Assembly (NCBI GenBank): GCA_963727035.1
Contig: CAVSEY010000021.1
Coordinates: 62,001 to 126,000, forward strand
DNA length: 64,000 nucleotides
Direction of reading: 5' to 3'
Source: Rhodoblastus sp963727035
Lineage (GTDB): Bacteria; Pseudomonadota; Alphaproteobacteria; Rhizobiales; Beijerinckiaceae
Under the pieces are notes generated by a model. It ran no database searches and was not told the origin of the DNA. It saw only the letters and a list, made by a program, of their open reading frames with translations. This document shows, in pieces, positions 1-9,507 of the stretch (its first letter is position 1; each line of letters opens with the position of its first letter). Made by a program: the position numbers and the translations under genes.

Positions 1-1610
1 CCCTTTCGGTCCAGGGCGTGCTCGGCGCGGCCTTCCTGGCCTTCATCCTGCTGACGTCCAACCCCTTCCTGCGCATGGTCCCGCCGCCGATCGAAGGCCA
101 GGACCTCAACCCGATCCTGCAGGATCCCGGCCTCGCCATCCATCCGCCCCTGCTCTATCTCGGCTATGTCGGCTTCTCGATCGTCTTCTCGCTGGCGGCG
201 GCGGCGCTGATCGGCGGCCGGCTCGACGCCGCCTTCGCCCGCTTCATCCGGCCCTGGGCGCTCGCGGCCTGGTGTTTCCTGACGCTCGGCATCGCCATGG
301 GCTCCTACTGGGCCTATTACACGCTCGGCTGGGGCGGCTTCTGGTTCTGGGACCCGGTCGAGAACGCCTCGCTGATGCCCTGGCTCGCCGGCACCGCCCT
401 GCTCCATTCGGCGGCGGTGATGGAGAAGCGCGAGGCGCTGAAGGTCTGGACGATCTTTCTCGCCATCGTCACCTTCTCGCTGTCGCTGCTCGGCACTTTC
501 CTGGTGCGTTCGGGCGTGCTGACCTCGGTCCATTCCTTCGCCAGCGACCCGCGCCGCGGCTTGTTCATCCTCGCCATTCTGGTGATGTTCATCGGCGGCG
601 CGCTTTTCCTGTTCATGCTGCGCGCCTCCTCGCTCAAACAGGGCGGCCTGTTCGCGCCGATCTCGCGCGAGGGCGCGCTGGTGGTGAACAATCTGCTGCT
701 CACCGCGGCCTGCGCGGCGGTTCTGATCGGCACGCTCTATCCTCTGGCGCTCGAATCGATCAACGGCGACAAGATTTCCGTCGGCGCGCCCTTCTTCAAC
801 CTGACCTTCGGGCCGCTGTTCGCGCCGCTGCTGGTGCTGGCGCCGCTCGGCCAGCTGCTGGCGTGGAAGCGCGGCGATTTGCTCGCCGCCGCGCAACGGC
901 TGTTCTTCGCCGCCGGCCTCGGTCTCGCGGCCATGGCGGTCTTCGCCGCCCTTCATGGCGCGCCGGTGATGGCGGTCATCGGTTCCGGTCTTGCGGTTTA
1001 TCTGATCGTGGGCGCCTTCGTCGAAATCTTCGGCCGCATCTTTCCGTCCGGTTTCGGCGCAACCAAAAACGCATTCTACCGCGCCAGGGGCCTGCCGCTT
1101 TCGACCTGGGGATCGGCTTTCGCCCATGCCGGCCTCGGCCTGTCCATGCTCGGCATAGCCGCGTCCGGCTGGGGTGTGGAGAAGATCGTGGCGATGAAGC
1201 AGGGCGACGTTTACGACGTCGGCCCCTACCAGGTCGAGGTCATCGGCGTCACCACCGACCAGGGTTCGAATTATCAGGAGACCGTCGCCCATATGAGCGT
1301 GAAGCGCGACGGCCATATCGTGGCTCTGCTGGCGCCGTCCAAGCGCTTCTTCTCGATCCGGCGGATGGGCTCCGCCCAGGCCGGCATCGTGACGCTCAAC
1401 CTCGGCCAGATCTATGTCAGCGTCGCCGAGCCCAATCCGAACGGCGCGATCGACGCGCGGCTGTACTGGAAGCCGCTGGTTTCGCTGATCTGGATCGGGG
1501 CCTTGGTCATGGCCTTCGGCGGCCTGCTGAGCCTCAGCGACCGGCGCCTTCGGGTGGGCGTCGCCCGCCGCGCAGCCAAGGTTCAAATCGTGGCGCAGGC
1601 GGCGGAATGA
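1..1610 (+). CDS. ccmF: Cytochrome c haem lyase subunit CcmF, C-terminal part (5' end outside window)
   Basis: Inner-membrane subunit of the CcmFH haem lyase that attaches haem to apocytochromes c in the periplasm. The reading frame is already open at base 3, so the true start is to the left; about 535 residues are visible. The tryptophan-rich haem-binding motif WGGFWFWDPVENASLMPWL lies near residue 105 of the visible part, surrounded by many hydrophobic segments, and a soluble periplasmic domain precedes a last membrane helix, as is usual for CcmF. Its stop overlaps the start of ccmH, so the two are co-transcribed and probably translationally coupled. Confidence 0.95.
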   Translation, partial: LSVQGVLGAAFLAFILLTSNPFLRMVPPPIEGQDLNPILQDPGLAIHPPLLYLGYVGFSIVFSLAAAALIGGRLDAAFARFIRPWALAAWCFLTLGIAMGSYWAYYTLGWGGFWFWDPVENASLMPWLAGTALLHSAAVMEKREALKVWTIFLAIVTFSLSLLGTFLVRSGVLTSVHSFASDPRRGLFILAILVMFIGGALFLFMLRASSLKQGGLFAPISREGALVVNNLLLTAACAAVLIGTLYPLALESINGDKISVGAPFFNLTFGPLFAPLLVLAPLGQLLAWKRGDLLAAAQRLFFAAGLGLAAMAVFAALHGAPVMAVIGSGLAVYLIVGAFVEIFGRIFPSGFGATKNAFYRARGLPLSTWGSAFAHAGLGLSMLGIAASGWGVEKIVAMKQGDVYDVGPYQVEVIGVTTDQGSNYQETVAHMSVKRDGHIVALLAPSKRFFSIRRMGSAQAGIVTLNLGQIYVSVAEPNPNGAIDARLYWKPLVSLIWIGALVMAFGGLLSLSDRRLRVGVARRAAKVQIVAQAAE

Positions 1611-2176
1611 TGAAAAAGCTTTTGCATTTCCCCTTCGGCCGTCATCGCTTCGCCACAGCTCGGCGCGCGCGCCGAGCGTCGCTCGGGAACGGGCGCGCGA
1701 CGCGCGCCCTATGGCTCGCCGTGACGGCTCTCATGCTGCTGCGCGCCGCCCCCGCCTTGGCGGTCGAGCCGAGCGAAATGCTCAAGGACCCCAAGCTGGA
1801 GCAGCGCGCGCGCAAAATTTCCGTCGGGCTGCGCTGCCTCGTCTGCCAGAACGAATCGATCGACAATTCCGGCGCCCAGCTTGCCCACGACCTGCGCGTT
1901 CTGGTGCGCGACCGGCTGAAGGCCGGCGACACCGACCAGCAGGTCAAGGATTATCTCGTCTCCCGCTATGGCAATTTCATCCTGCTGAAGCCGCCTTTCG
2001 AATGGGACACTTTGCTGTTGTGGATTTCCCCCTTCGCCATTCTGGCGCTCGGCGCGGGCGCGGCCCTGCGCAACCGCCGCAAGGGCCGGGAATCGGGTGA
2101 CGACAAGCCCGCCGCGCCCTTGTCGGAGGAAGAAAGCGCTCGGCTGAAGGACCTGCTGGAGCATGGGCAGGCGTAG
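1607..2176 (+). CDS. ccmH: Cytochrome c maturation protein CcmH (CycL)
   Basis: Membrane-anchored thiol-disulfide protein that reduces and presents apocytochrome c to CcmF. The family motif LRCLVCQNES is present (Cys77 and Cys80), followed by the helical bundle, a C-terminal membrane helix (about residues 137-155) and a short acidic tail. Two in-frame ATGs (1607 and 1610) overlap the ccmF stop. Oddity: a roughly 30-residue Arg/Ala-rich stretch precedes the signal sequence (about residues 33-52). It is encoded by two strong DNA palindromes (1659-1676 and 1691-1709) and is not typical of CcmH, so a palindromic element may have been inserted in frame. Confidence 0.93.
   Translation: MMKKLLHFPFGRHRFATARRARRASLGNGRATRALWLAVTALMLLRAAPALAVEPSEMLKDPKLEQRARKISVGLRCLVCQNESIDNSGAQLAHDLRVLVRDRLKAGDTDQQVKDYLVSRYGNFILLKPPFEWDTLLLWISPFAILALGAGAALRNRRKGRESGDDKPAAPLSEEESARLKDLLEHGQA
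1659..1709. repeat. Two adjacent palindromes inside the ccmH leader
   Basis: Positions 1659-1676 form a perfect 18-nt palindrome (CTCGGCGCGCGCGCCGAG). Positions 1691-1709 form a 9-bp inverted repeat (GGGCGCGCG, one base, CGCGCGCCC). Read on the minus strand, the second follows AGCCATAG, the same octamer that precedes a hairpin in the repeat near 44.87 kb. I infer, with low confidence, an intragenic copy of the dispersed palindromic family seen at 26.98 and 44.83 kb. Confidence 0.4.
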
Positions 2177-2232
2177 CTTACCAAAATTTCATCCCGCCGA
2201 AACTGGCGCGTAAGCTGGCGGCTCCCATATTC

Positions 2233-2276
2233 CTTTACGACGAGCGGCGCGATTCGCCGCTTCCGCTTTCGTAAAG
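2233..2276 (+). other. Stem-loop in the ccmH-degP gap
   Basis: An outer stem CTTTACGA (2233-2240) pairs perfectly with TCGTAAAG (2269-2276) and encloses a second 7-bp stem, AGCGGCG/CGCCGCT. It ends 4 bases before the first possible degP ATG and has no T-run, so it is not a standard intrinsic terminator. It could punctuate the ccm transcript, stabilise an mRNA end, or act as a degP leader structure. Confidence 0.5.
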
Positions 2277-2292
2277 TTCTATGGAGCCCTCA

Positions 2293-3840
2293 ATGTTGAA
2301 CTGGCCCGCGCAATCGTCCCATCGCGAACCCTCGTTCCCGCGCGCCCGGCGCCGTCCGCTGCGCACGGTCATGCTGAGCGCGGTGGGCGCGGCGGCCCTG
2401 GTCGGCGCCGGCGCCGGCGTGGCGATGCTTCCCGCCCATGCCGAGGCGCCCGCCACCCAGGGCATGGCCCCGGTCGGTCCCGCCTCCTTCGCCGATCTGG
2501 TTGAACGGGTCAAAGGCGCCGTGGTTTCGGTCAAGGTCGATGTCGTCGAAAAGGCGGAGGCCGCCGGCCCCGATCTCGGGGAAGGTCTGCCTCCGGGCAT
2601 GCCGCCGCTCTCGCCCGACGATCCGCTCTATCGCTTCTTCAAACATTTCGGCGCGCCCAACGGCATGCCGCAGCATCCCCACAAGGGACAGGCGCTCGGC
2701 TCCGGCTTCATCATTTCGAGCGACGGCTATGTCGTGACCAACAACCATGTCGTCAGCGACGCCACCGATGTGAAAATCACGCTCGAAGGCGGCAAGACCG
2801 TCCCGGCCAAGATCATCGGCGTGGACAAGAAAACCGACCTCGCCCTGCTCAAGATCACCGAACCGGGAACCTACACTTACGTCGACTTCGCGGGTTCCAC
2901 GCCGCGCGTCGGCGATTGGGTGATCGCGGTCGGCAATCCCTTCGGCCTCGGCGGCACGGTCACGGCGGGCATCGTTTCCGCGCGCGGCCGCGACATCGGA
3001 TCCGGCCCCTATGACGATTACCTCCAGATCGACGCGCCGGTGAATCGCGGCAATTCCGGCGGCCCGACCTTCAACACCAAGGGCGAGGTCGTCGGCGTCA
3101 ACACCGCGATCTATTCGCCGTCGGGCGGCAGCGTCGGCATCGGCTTCGCCATCCCTTCCGAGGTCGCCAAGGACGTGATCGCCGCACTGAAGAACAAGGG
3201 CTCGGTCACGCGCGGCTATATCGGCGTGCAGATTCAGGCGGTGACCCCGGAAATCGCCGACAGCCTCGGCCTGAAATCCACCGACGGGGCGCTGGTCGCG
3301 CAGATTCAGCCCAACACGCCGGCGGTCGCCGCGGGCCTTCAGTCGGGCGACGTGATCACCGCCCTCGATGGGGTCAAGATCGAAAGCCCGCATGAATTGT
3401 CGCGCAAGATCGCCGCGCTCGGCCCCAGCGCCGAGGTCGATCTGACCATCCTGCGCAGCGGTGCGAACAAGGACATCAAGCTCAAGCTCGGCAAGCTGCC
3501 GGACGACCAGCAGGCCAAGGCCGACAGCGTCATGCCGGAAAAGGCGGCGAAAACCGCGCTCGCCAAATATGGCTTCAGTCTGGAGGCGGCGAAGGATGTT
3601 TCCGGCGCCGGCAAGGACGGCGCAGTGGTCACCGACCTCGATCCGGAGGGACCGGCGGCGCAGAAAGGCCTGCGCCAGGGCGATGTCATCCTCGACATCG
3701 GCGGCAAGCCGGTCGTCGCCCCCGACGACGTGGTCAAGGCCATGGACGACGCGAAAAAGGATGGCCGCCACGCCGTGCTGCTTCGGGTGAAGACCGGCGA
3801 CAACACGCATTTCCTCGCGCTGTCCGCTGATCCGTCGTGA
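2293..3840 (+). CDS. degP: Periplasmic serine protease of the DegP/HtrA family (Do)
   Basis: Envelope-stress protease and chaperone that degrades misfolded periplasmic proteins. From the ATG at 2293 the catalytic triad is His152 (TNNHVV), Asp182 (KTDLALLKI) and Ser255 (NRGNSGGP), followed by two PDZ domains (about residues 290-380 and 405-505). A basic N-terminus and hydrophobic segment ending near AHA form the export signal. I chose 2293 because GGAG lies 6 bases upstream; an in-frame ATG at 2281 has no ribosome-binding site. About 515 residues is normal for the family. It follows the ccm genes and is closed by a strong terminator. Confidence 0.95.
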   Translation: MLNWPAQSSHREPSFPRARRRPLRTVMLSAVGAAALVGAGAGVAMLPAHAEAPATQGMAPVGPASFADLVERVKGAVVSVKVDVVEKAEAAGPDLGEGLPPGMPPLSPDDPLYRFFKHFGAPNGMPQHPHKGQALGSGFIISSDGYVVTNNHVVSDATDVKITLEGGKTVPAKIIGVDKKTDLALLKITEPGTYTYVDFAGSTPRVGDWVIAVGNPFGLGGTVTAGIVSARGRDIGSGPYDDYLQIDAPVNRGNSGGPTFNTKGEVVGVNTAIYSPSGGSVGIGFAIPSEVAKDVIAALKNKGSVTRGYIGVQIQAVTPEIADSLGLKSTDGALVAQIQPNTPAVAAGLQSGDVITALDGVKIESPHELSRKIAALGPSAEVDLTILRSGANKDIKLKLGKLPDDQQAKADSVMPEKAAKTALAKYGFSLEAAKDVSGAGKDGAVVTDLDPEGPAAQKGLRQGDVILDIGGKPVVAPDDVVKAMDDAKKDGRHAVLLRVKTGDNTHFLALSADPS

Positions 3841-3918
3841 AGCGCGGAGCGTAAATCATTCGAGACAGGGCGCGCCCCCTCCCGCGGCCGGAAACGGCAT
3901 GACAAGGCGCGCTCAGAG

Positions 3919-3959
3919 CGGCAGGCCGGATCGCCCCCTCCGGCCTGCCGACTTTTTTT
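3919..3959 (+). terminator. Rho-independent terminator after degP
   Basis: A perfect 12-bp stem CGGCAGGCCGGA / TCCGGCCTGCCG with an 8-base C-rich loop, followed by AC and seven T. It ends the ccm/degP transcript. The next gene starts 13 bases later, so the regulator's promoter would have to lie in or before this hairpin, or some read-through must occur. Confidence 0.92.
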
Positions 3960-3971
3960 CAGGAATCGATT

Positions 3972-4667
3972 ATGCTCCGCGCCATGCGCATCCTGATCAT
4001 CGAAGACGATCCCCAGGCCTCCGCCTATCTGGTCAAGGCCTTTCGCGAAGCCGGCCATATCGCCGATTCGGCCGCCGACGGCATAGCCGGCTATGCGCGG
4101 GCGGAAAGCGGCGATTACGACGTGCTGATCGTCGACCGCATGCTGCCCAAGCTCGACGGCCTGTCGCTGATCGGCGGATTGCGGGCGCAAAAGATCGACA
4201 CGCCGGTGCTGATCCTGTCCGCGCTCGGCCAGGTGGACGACCGCGTGAAGGGCCTGCGCGCGGGCGGCGACGATTATCTCGCCAAGCCCTACGCCTTCGC
4301 CGAACTGCTCGCCCGCGTGGAAATATTGGCGCGGCGGCGCGGCGGCGGGTCGGCCGAGGAGACGGTCTATCACGTCGCCGATCTCGAACTCGACCGGCTC
4401 AAGCACAAGGTTTTCCGCGCCGGCAAGGAGATCGTCCTGCAGCCGCGCGAATTCCGCCTGCTGGAATATCTGATGCGCCACGCCGGTCAGGTGGTGACCA
4501 GGACCATGCTGCTCGAAAATGTCTGGGACTATCATTTCGATCCGCAGACCAACGTGATCGACGTCCATATTTCCCGCCTGCGCGGCAAGATCGACAAGGG
4601 CCACGACAAGCAATTGCTGCAGACCGTTCGCGGCGCCGGCTACACCCTGCGCGACGGGTTGGGTTAA
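3972..4667 (+). CDS. OmpR/PhoB-family response regulator
   Basis: Two-component DNA-binding regulator. The receiver domain (about residues 5-120) keeps the acidic pair EDD, phospho-acceptor Asp55 (LIVDRMLP), the switch Ser and Lys in YLAKPY. A winged-helix domain occupies about residues 135-229 (QPREFRLLEYL and a C-terminal VRGAGYTL hairpin). AGGA 8 bases upstream supports the ATG at 3972; a more family-like start, MRILIIEDD, is at 3984. No sensor kinase is adjacent, although degP-regulator-kinase order is common in relatives, so its partner must be elsewhere. The target regulon cannot be read from the sequence. Confidence 0.9.
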   Translation: MLRAMRILIIEDDPQASAYLVKAFREAGHIADSAADGIAGYARAESGDYDVLIVDRMLPKLDGLSLIGGLRAQKIDTPVLILSALGQVDDRVKGLRAGGDDYLAKPYAFAELLARVEILARRRGGGSAEETVYHVADLELDRLKHKVFRAGKEIVLQPREFRLLEYLMRHAGQVVTRTMLLENVWDYHFDPQTNVIDVHISRLRGKIDKGHDKQLLQTVRGAGYTLRDGLG

Positions 4668-5657
4668 GAATTTGCGGTTGCAGTCCTGATGTTATAGGGA
4701 TCGCGGCCTCAGCAAAACGAGGCCCGCATGAACAGCATCGCGCTTGAAGCCGCCAGGAAAAGCGTCGAGATCGAAAAGGCCGGCGTCGCGCATCTCCGCG
4801 CCGCGCTCGACGGCGCCCTGGGCGAGGCGCTGGAAAAGGCGATCGCGACCATTCGCGCGGCGCGCGGAAGAGTGATCGTCAGCGGCATGGGCAAGAGCGG
4901 CCATATCGGGCGCAAGGTCGCCGCGACCCTGGCCTCGACCGGCACGCCGGCCTTTTTCCTGCACCCGGCCGAGGCGAGCCATGGCGATCTCGGCATGGTG
5001 ACCCAGGACGACGTGGTGCTGGCCTTTTCCTGGTCGGGCGAAACGGCGGAACTCGCCGACCTGATCGAATACGCCAAGCGCTTCGCCATACCCCTGATCG
5101 CCGCCGCCTCGCGGCGTGACAGCGCGCTTGGCCGCGCCGCCGACATTCTGCTGGAATTGCCGCTGGTCGAGGAGGCCTGCCCCAATGGCCTCGCGCCGAC
5201 CACGTCCACCACCATCCAGCTGGTGCTCGGCGACGCGCTCGCCGTCGCCCTGATCGAGGATCGCGGCTTTTCGGCCCAGGACTTCCACATGTTCCATCCC
5301 GGCGGCAAGCTCGGGGCGCGGCTGCACAAGGTCGACGATCTGATGCATGCGGGCGAGGACATGCCGCTGCTGCCCGAGAGCGCCGCGATGAGCGAGGTCA
5401 TCCTGACCATGACGGGCAAGAGATTCGGCTGCGTCGGACTGGTGGACGGCGAGGGCCGGCTCGCCGGGATCATTACCGACGGCGATCTGCGCCGTCACTG
5501 GGGCGATCTGATGCAGGACAAGACCCCGCGCGAGATCATGACCGTCGCGCCGCTGACCGCCCGGCTCGGCTCGCTCGCGTCTTCCGCGCTGGAGACGATG
5601 AACCGCCGCAAGATCACGGTTTTGTTCATCGTCGAGGACGGCAGGCCGGTGGGCGTT

Positions 5658-7309
<1,652 letters not shown>

Positions 7310-7310
<1 letters not shown>

Positions 7311-8407
7311 CAAAAGCCCTTTCGCGGGTCGAAAGCGTCGCGCAAGGCCTCGCCGGTGAAGACCAGCAGCGACAAGGTGAGCGCGATCACGAAAAAGCCG
7401 GACAGGCCGAGCCACGGCGCCTGGAGGTTGCTTTTCCCCTGCAACAGAAGCTCGCCGAGCGAGGGCGAGCCGGGCGGCAGGCCGAAGCCCAGAAAGTCCA
7501 GCGAGGTCAGCGTCGTGATCGAGGAATTGAGGATGAAGGGCAGGAAGGTCAGGGTCGCCACCATGGCGTTGGGCAGCACATGCTTGACCATGATCTTGCG
7601 GTCCGGCAGGCCCAGGGCGCGGGCGGCGCGCACATAGTCGAAGTTTCTTGCGCGCAGGAATTCGGCGCGCACGACATGGACTAGACTGACCCAGGAAAAG
7701 GCGAGCAGGATGAACAGCAGCACGAAGAAGCTCGGCGTGACGATGGCCGAGAGGATGATCAAGAGATAGAGGCTGGGCAGCGACGACCAGATTTCGATGA
7801 AGCGCTGGAACAGAAGATCGGTCCAGCCGCCGAAATAGCCCTGGATCGCGCCGGCGGTGACGCCGACGACCGAGGAGATTCCGGCGAGCAGCAGGCCGAA
7901 CAGCACCGAAATGCGGAAGCCATAGATCAGCCGCGCCACCACGTCGCGGCCCTGGTCGTCGGTGCCGAGCCAGTTCCATTCGATCTGGCGGCAGTTTTGC
8001 GCCGGCGCGCCGGAAAAAGTCTTGCCTTGCGCGCATTGCGCATTGGTCAGCATCCAGGTCGGCGGCGAGGGCGCGGGCAACGGCAAGGCGAGGTTGCGGG
8101 TGTCGTCGGAATAGCGGATCGCCGGCCAGATCAGCCAGCCATGGGCCTCGATTTCCTCGAAAACCACCGGGTCGCGATAATCGGTTTCGGCGAGAAAGCC
8201 ACCGAATTTTTCTTCCGGATAATTGACGAAGACGGGGAAGAGCAGCTGGCCCTTGTAGTAAGCGAGGATCGGCTTGTCATTGGCGATGAATTCCGCGCCG
8301 AGCGACAGGATGAAGGCGACGAGGAAGAACCAGAAGGAGAAATAGCCGCGCCGGTTGCGCTTGAAGGCTTCGAGCCGGCGCCTGCTGATCGGGGAGAGCG
8401 CGAACAT
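7310..8407 (-). CDS. yejE: Peptide ABC transporter permease YejE
   Basis: Inner-membrane permease of YejABEF. It shows an N-terminal membrane helix (about residues 22-40), a periplasmic loop with the family motif WNWLGTDDQGRDV, and the BPD-transport permease domain with EAA-type loop RAARALGLPDRKIMVKHVLP. It has about 365 residues. The ATG at 8407 overlaps the yejB stop, so translation is coupled along the operon. Confidence 0.95.
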
Positions 8408-9507
8408 CAGGTCTCCCGCGTCTCGAAATCGATGCGCGGGTCGATCCACGCATAGGTCAGGTCGGAGATCAGATTGATGACGAGGCCGAGCAGAGCGAAA
8501 ATATAGAGAGTGGCGAAGACCACGGGATAATCGCGGTTGAGCGTCGATTCGAAGGACAACAGGCCCAGCCCATCCAGAGAAAAAATCGTCTCGATCAGCA
8601 GCGAGCCGGTGAAAAAGGCCGAGAGGAAGGCGCCGGGAAAGCCGGAAATCACGATCAGCATGGCGTTGCGGAAGACATGGCCATAAAGCACGCGGCGCTC
8701 GGTCAGGCCTTTCATCCGCGCGGTGACGACATATTGTTTGCGGATTTCGTCGATGAATGCGTTTTTGGTCAGAAAGGTCGTGGTGGCGAAGGCGCCGAGC
8801 GTCAGCGCCGACACCGGCAGCACGATGTGCCAGAGATAATCCCTGATCTTGCCGAACAGCGTGAGCCGGGCGAAATCGTCGGAGGTCAGGCCGCGCAGCG
8901 GGAAAATCTGCCAGAACGAGCCGCCGGCGAAGAGCACGATCAGCAGGATCGCGAACAGAAAGCTCGGGATGGCGTAGCCGACGATGATGACGCCCGAGGT
9001 CCAGATATCGAAGGCCTCGCCCTCGCGCTGCGCCTTGGCGATGCCGAGCGGGATCGAGATCATGTAGGACAGGAAGGTCATCCACAGGCCGAGCGACATC
9101 GAAACCGGGAGCTTTTCCTTGACCAGGGTAAGCACCGGCTCGTCGCGGAAATAGGAGCGGCCGAAATCGAACACGGCGTAATGGCTGATCATCAGCCAGA
9201 ACCGCTCCAGCGGCGGCTTGTCGAAGCCGAACTGCTTTTCCAGCTCCTTGATGAATTTCGGGTCGAGACCCTGGGCGCCGCGATATTTGCCGGAATATTC
9301 CGCCGCCGCGCCGCCGCGGCCGGCGGCGATCACGCTATTGGCGCCGCCGAAACGCGCGGTCGCGCCCATGTCCTGTCCCTGAATCTGCGCGAGAACCCGC
9401 TCGACCGGCCCGCCGGGCGCAAATTGCACGATCAGGAAGGACAGAGCGAGAATCCCGAACAGGGTCGGGATCATCAACAGGATGCGGCGCGCGATATAGG
9501 CCGCCAT
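8407..9507 (-). CDS. yejB: Peptide ABC transporter permease YejB
   Basis: Second permease of YejABEF. It begins MAAYIARRILLMIPTLFGI, typical of the DppB/YejB class, with a large periplasmic loop (about residues 45-120) and then the transport domain with EAA loop YVVTARMKGLTERRVLYGHV. It has about 366 residues. The ATG at 9507 overlaps the yejA stop (ATGA). Confidence 0.95.
   Translation of the reverse strand: MAAYIARRILLMIPTLFGILALSFLIVQFAPGGPVERVLAQIQGQDMGATARFGGANSVIAAGRGGAAAEYSGKYRGAQGLDPKFIKELEKQFGFDKPPLERFWLMISHYAVFDFGRSYFRDEPVLTLVKEKLPVSMSLGLWMTFLSYMISIPLGIAKAQREGEAFDIWTSGVIIVGYAIPSFLFAILLIVLFAGGSFWQIFPLRGLTSDDFARLTLFGKIRDYLWHIVLPVSALTLGAFATTTFLTKNAFIDEIRKQYVVTARMKGLTERRVLYGHVFRNAMLIVISGFPGAFLSAFFTGSLLIETIFSLDGLGLLSFESTLNRDYPVVFATLYIFALLGLVINLISDLTYAWIDPRIDFETRET

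Noticed and set aside
272..1606. Long frame in ccmF before ccmH
   Set aside because: Same frame as ccmH but with Arg-rich, domain-less sequence; real frame is ccmF.
2290..3810. 506-residue open frame antisense to degP
   Set aside because: Product of GC-rich third-position bias; the plus-strand frame has the full protease triad and PDZ domains.
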